From Haloplanus litoreus (lineage in GTDB: Archaea; Halobacteriota; Halobacteria; Halobacteriales; Haloferacaceae), in NCBI RefSeq assembly GCF_042677945.1, contig NZ_JBHUDN010000009.1: DNA of 64,000 nucleotides. One strand, written 5' to 3'. Below the pieces are notes generated by a model, which was not told the DNA's origin, did not search any database, and worked only from the letters and a program-made list of their open reading frames with translations. Positions 62,004-64,000 of this stretch are shown here, piece by piece. The translations under genes and the position numbers were made by a program. The stretch's first letter is position 1, and each line of letters starts with the position of its first letter.

Positions 62004-63893
62004 ATGAGCGAGGACGACGCCCCCGCGAAGGTCCACGTCTCGGGCATCGAATCGGCCGATGCGATGTCGAAAGCGCGGTCCAGTACGCAACTCCCGGACC
62101 GGCGCATCCAGGTCCACGGGACGGGTATCAAGCCGCCGTACAACCCTTACCGACTCGCATCGTTTCTCGAACTCAACGAGACGCTGGCGGTCGGGATCCG
62201 GAAAAAGGCCCGCTACGAGGTGGGGTACGGCTTTTCGATCGTTCCACACGCCGACGTCGACGCCGAGGACGCGAGCGAAGAGGAGCGCGAGACGGCCCGC
62301 GGGTTCTGGCGTGGGCGTCGATCACGGTGGCAGACCAAGGCCCGCCGGTCGGCTGAGCCAACAACGCCAGAGGAGGTCCTCGAACTCGCTCGGCAGGACT
62401 ACCACCTCGTCGGCTGGTGCTGTCTCGAAATCCTCGTCGACATGGAGGGCACGCCGGTCGGGCTCGCGCACGTCCCGGCGAACACGGTTCGGGTGCGCAA
62501 GCCCCAGAGTCGTTTCGACCAGCCGCGCCATCCCGAGGAGGGGCGGTTCATCGACAACGACGAGGCCGCGCAGTACGCCAGTCGGGGCTACGTCCAGGTC
62601 CGGGATGGGCGGCGGCGCTACTTCGGCGAGGCCGGCGACCGCTACCGAGGGCGGGGCGAGGACGACGGTCGCGACCCGCTCTTCGTCGATCGCGAGACGG
62701 GCGAGGTCGCTGTCGGGAGTGCCGAGCGCCTGCCGAATGCGCCGGCGAACGAACTCATCTTCCTCGCCAACCCGTCGCCGTTGGCGGACGACTACGGCAT
62801 CCCCGACTGGGTCAGTGCCATCCGGACGATCAGTGCCGATGAGGCGGCCAAGGACTACAACCGGGCGTTTTTCGACAACGACACGATCCCGCGCTTCGTC
62901 ATCAAGGTCACTGGCGGCGAGCTCTCCGAGGAATCCAAGCGCGACCTCAAGCAGATGCTCCACGGGCTTCGCGAAGAGTCCCATCGCGCGGTCATCCTCG
63001 AGGTCGAAAAATTCCAGTCGAAGCTCGATCAGGACGTCGAAATCGAACTGGAGCCACTCGGCCAGGGCATCAGCGAGGAGATGGACTTCCGACTGTTCCG
63101 CGAGAAAAACGAACACGAGATTGCGAAGGTGCTGGAACTCCCACCGATCAAGATCGGCAACACCGAGACGTCGAACCGCTCGAACTCCGACGTTCAGGAC
63201 CGTGAATTCGCCCTTGAAGTAATCCAGCCCGAGCAGCACAAGTTCGCATCGCGGCTGTACCAAATCCTCCACCAACAGGCGCTCGGAATCCTCGACTGGA
63301 CTGTCGAGTTCGAGCTCCGGGGTGCCGACCAGCCGAAGGAGGATGCCGATATCGCTCGGCGGAAGATTCAGGCCGTCCGGGGTGCGATCCCGGTCGACCG
63401 TGCCCTGGAGATGATCGGGGAAGAGCCACTTCCGGACGATCACCCCGTCGACGGCGACACCTTGGTCGCGAACGTAGGGCGCGAGGAGACTGGTCAGCCC
63501 GGTGGGACGCCCGCCGTCGAGAACCAACTCCCACCGGAGGAGAACAAGATCGGCGAGCGGGCGTGGGCCGACGTCGAGGCGGATCTCGCGACCAAGGATC
63601 CCATCGAGCAGACGCAGTTCGACTCGTCGACCCTCGCTGAGGGGCTGTATGACTTCGGCGAGCAGGAACTCTTCCTGTCGTTCAAACGCGAGGGCCAGAA
63701 CAGCCTCTACGCCTACGTCGACGTCCCGCCGTCGAAGTGGGCGGGGCTCGTCCAAGCCTCCAGCACCGGATCGTACCATTACGACAACATCCGGCTCGAT
63801 TACCCGTACGTCGAAATCACGAACTTCCACGACCGGCTCCCGGAGGGGCCGTCGCCGGATCCTGACGACGTCCCCGACGACATCCCGACGTAG
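62004..63893 (+). CDS. Portal protein with C-terminal KTSC domain
   Basis: The 629-aa protein follows TerL as portal proteins do. Its body matches phage portals: SFLELNETLAVGIRKKARYE in the wing region, VGLAHVPANTVRVRK, ADEAAKDYNRAFFDNDTIPR and the stem/crown part FRLFREKNEHEIAKVLELPP. The last about 60 residues (about 565-610, LYAYVDVPPSKWAGLVQASS then IRLDYPYVEI) form a KTSC domain, a small module otherwise seen on lysyl-tRNA synthetase-like and viral proteins. A KTSC fused to a portal is unusual as far as I know. The portal forms the dodecameric DNA gate of the head. Confidence 0.88.
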   Translation: MSEDDAPAKVHVSGIESADAMSKARSSTQLPDRRIQVHGTGIKPPYNPYRLASFLELNETLAVGIRKKARYEVGYGFSIVPHADVDAEDASEEERETARGFWRGRRSRWQTKARRSAEPTTPEEVLELARQDYHLVGWCCLEILVDMEGTPVGLAHVPANTVRVRKPQSRFDQPRHPEEGRFIDNDEAAQYASRGYVQVRDGRRRYFGEAGDRYRGRGEDDGRDPLFVDRETGEVAVGSAERLPNAPANELIFLANPSPLADDYGIPDWVSAIRTISADEAAKDYNRAFFDNDTIPRFVIKVTGGELSEESKRDLKQMLHGLREESHRAVILEVEKFQSKLDQDVEIELEPLGQGISEEMDFRLFREKNEHEIAKVLELPPIKIGNTETSNRSNSDVQDREFALEVIQPEQHKFASRLYQILHQQALGILDWTVEFELRGADQPKEDADIARRKIQAVRGAIPVDRALEMIGEEPLPDDHPVDGDTLVANVGREETGQPGGTPAVENQLPPEENKIGERAWADVEADLATKDPIEQTQFDSSTLAEGLYDFGEQELFLSFKREGQNSLYAYVDVPPSKWAGLVQASSTGSYHYDNIRLDYPYVEITNFHDRLPEGPSPDPDDVPDDIPT

Positions 63894-63970
63894 TCTGCCA
63901 CCGATGATCCAGGGAGCGCCCGACTCCCCTGTGTGAGGTTCGACCGGGCGAGACGGATTCCTACCGACAC

Positions 63971-64000
63971 ATGACCGACAGCAACCACGAGCGCGGCGAG
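63971..64000 (+). CDS. Start of the next provirus gene (partial)
   Basis: An ATG at 63971 opens MTDSNHERGE and runs off the window. By position after the portal gene it is likely a head-assembly protein such as a protease or minor head protein, but ten codons cannot show this. Confidence 0.45.
   Translation, partial: MTDSNHERGE

Larger units (their letters stand above)
54328..64000 (+). mobile_element. Left part of a head-tail provirus integrated at tRNA-Ser
   Basis: From the tRNA-Ser 3' end to the window edge all genes lie on one strand and several overlap by 4-8 nt. They change from host functions to viral ones: small zinc proteins, helicase, winged helix, small terminase candidate, large terminase and portal protein. 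This is the early-to-packaging order of tailed archaeal viruses. No host-type gene interrupts it. No integrase gene is present, so it must lie beyond 64000 or be lost. The right attachment site is outside the window. Confidence 0.85.

Overview
The window is chromosomal DNA of a halophilic archaeon (class Halobacteria); I cannot fix the genus from sequence alone. The evidence is high G+C with strong GC3, very acidic predicted proteins, archaeal TATA boxes about 25-30 nt ahead of start codons (many apparently leaderless), and archaeal genes such as rpl15e, rio2, ubaA (E1-like SAMP activator), Cys-type thi4, smc/scpA and haloarchaea-only small proteins.

Layout. 1-3100: end of a phosphate-uptake operon (pstA tail, pstB, phoU, an AbrB-PhoU fusion) and a CBS protein. 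3158-5900: a flavoprotein, a zinc protein, an Lrp-type regulator and two decayed genes. 5995-9898: dabB-dabA, an energy-coupled inorganic-carbon uptake pair. 10368-14496: rio2, rpl15e, an aldehyde:ferredoxin oxidoreductase and a membrane protein. 14768-17886: a lower-GC accessory patch with a toxin-antitoxin pair (RHH-UPF0175 plus PIN), an MM3350-domain protein and a broken transposase. 18201-21758: ubaA, tRNA-Pro followed by degenerate copies of its 3' end (integration scars), and katG. 22160-28090: membrane proteins, an alpha/beta hydrolase-kinase-enolase-like cluster, and a CARF-like regulator with a decorated promoter. 28164-34107: a membrane histidine kinase, a cold-shock protein, an anchored surface protein, a gene cut by a 5-N assembly gap, and htpX. 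34126-38527: smc-scpA, with scpA ending in a triplicated 46-bp repeat. 38669-45049: an AEC transporter, a phosphoribosyltransferase, a PhzF-like protein, PEP synthase and a VTT-type membrane protein. 45156-51915: a GST-family reductase, thi4, a divergent operon dcd-thiR-methyltransferase, citrate synthase and a cyclotransferase-like protein. 52030-52204 has a promoter and strong secondary structure but no ORF, so it is a candidate non-coding RNA. It is followed by ilvA, ridA and a small membrane protein.

54247-64000: tRNA-Ser(GGA) is followed at once by the left part of a head-tail (caudovirus-type) provirus. It holds tightly overlapping small zinc proteins, a 985-residue helicase fused to zinc and winged-helix modules, a winged-helix protein, a tRNA-like sequence, then a probable small terminase, large terminase and a portal protein with a C-terminal KTSC domain. 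No integrase is in view, and the element runs off the right edge.

Most interesting points: the provirus replication and packaging block (helicase fusion, KTSC-portal), the enolase paralogue with a changed active-site loop in a kinase operon, the structured RNA candidate before ilvA, the iteron-like promoter of the CARF-like regulator, the tRNA-Pro scars, and the palindrome over the thi4 start close to a thiR homologue.
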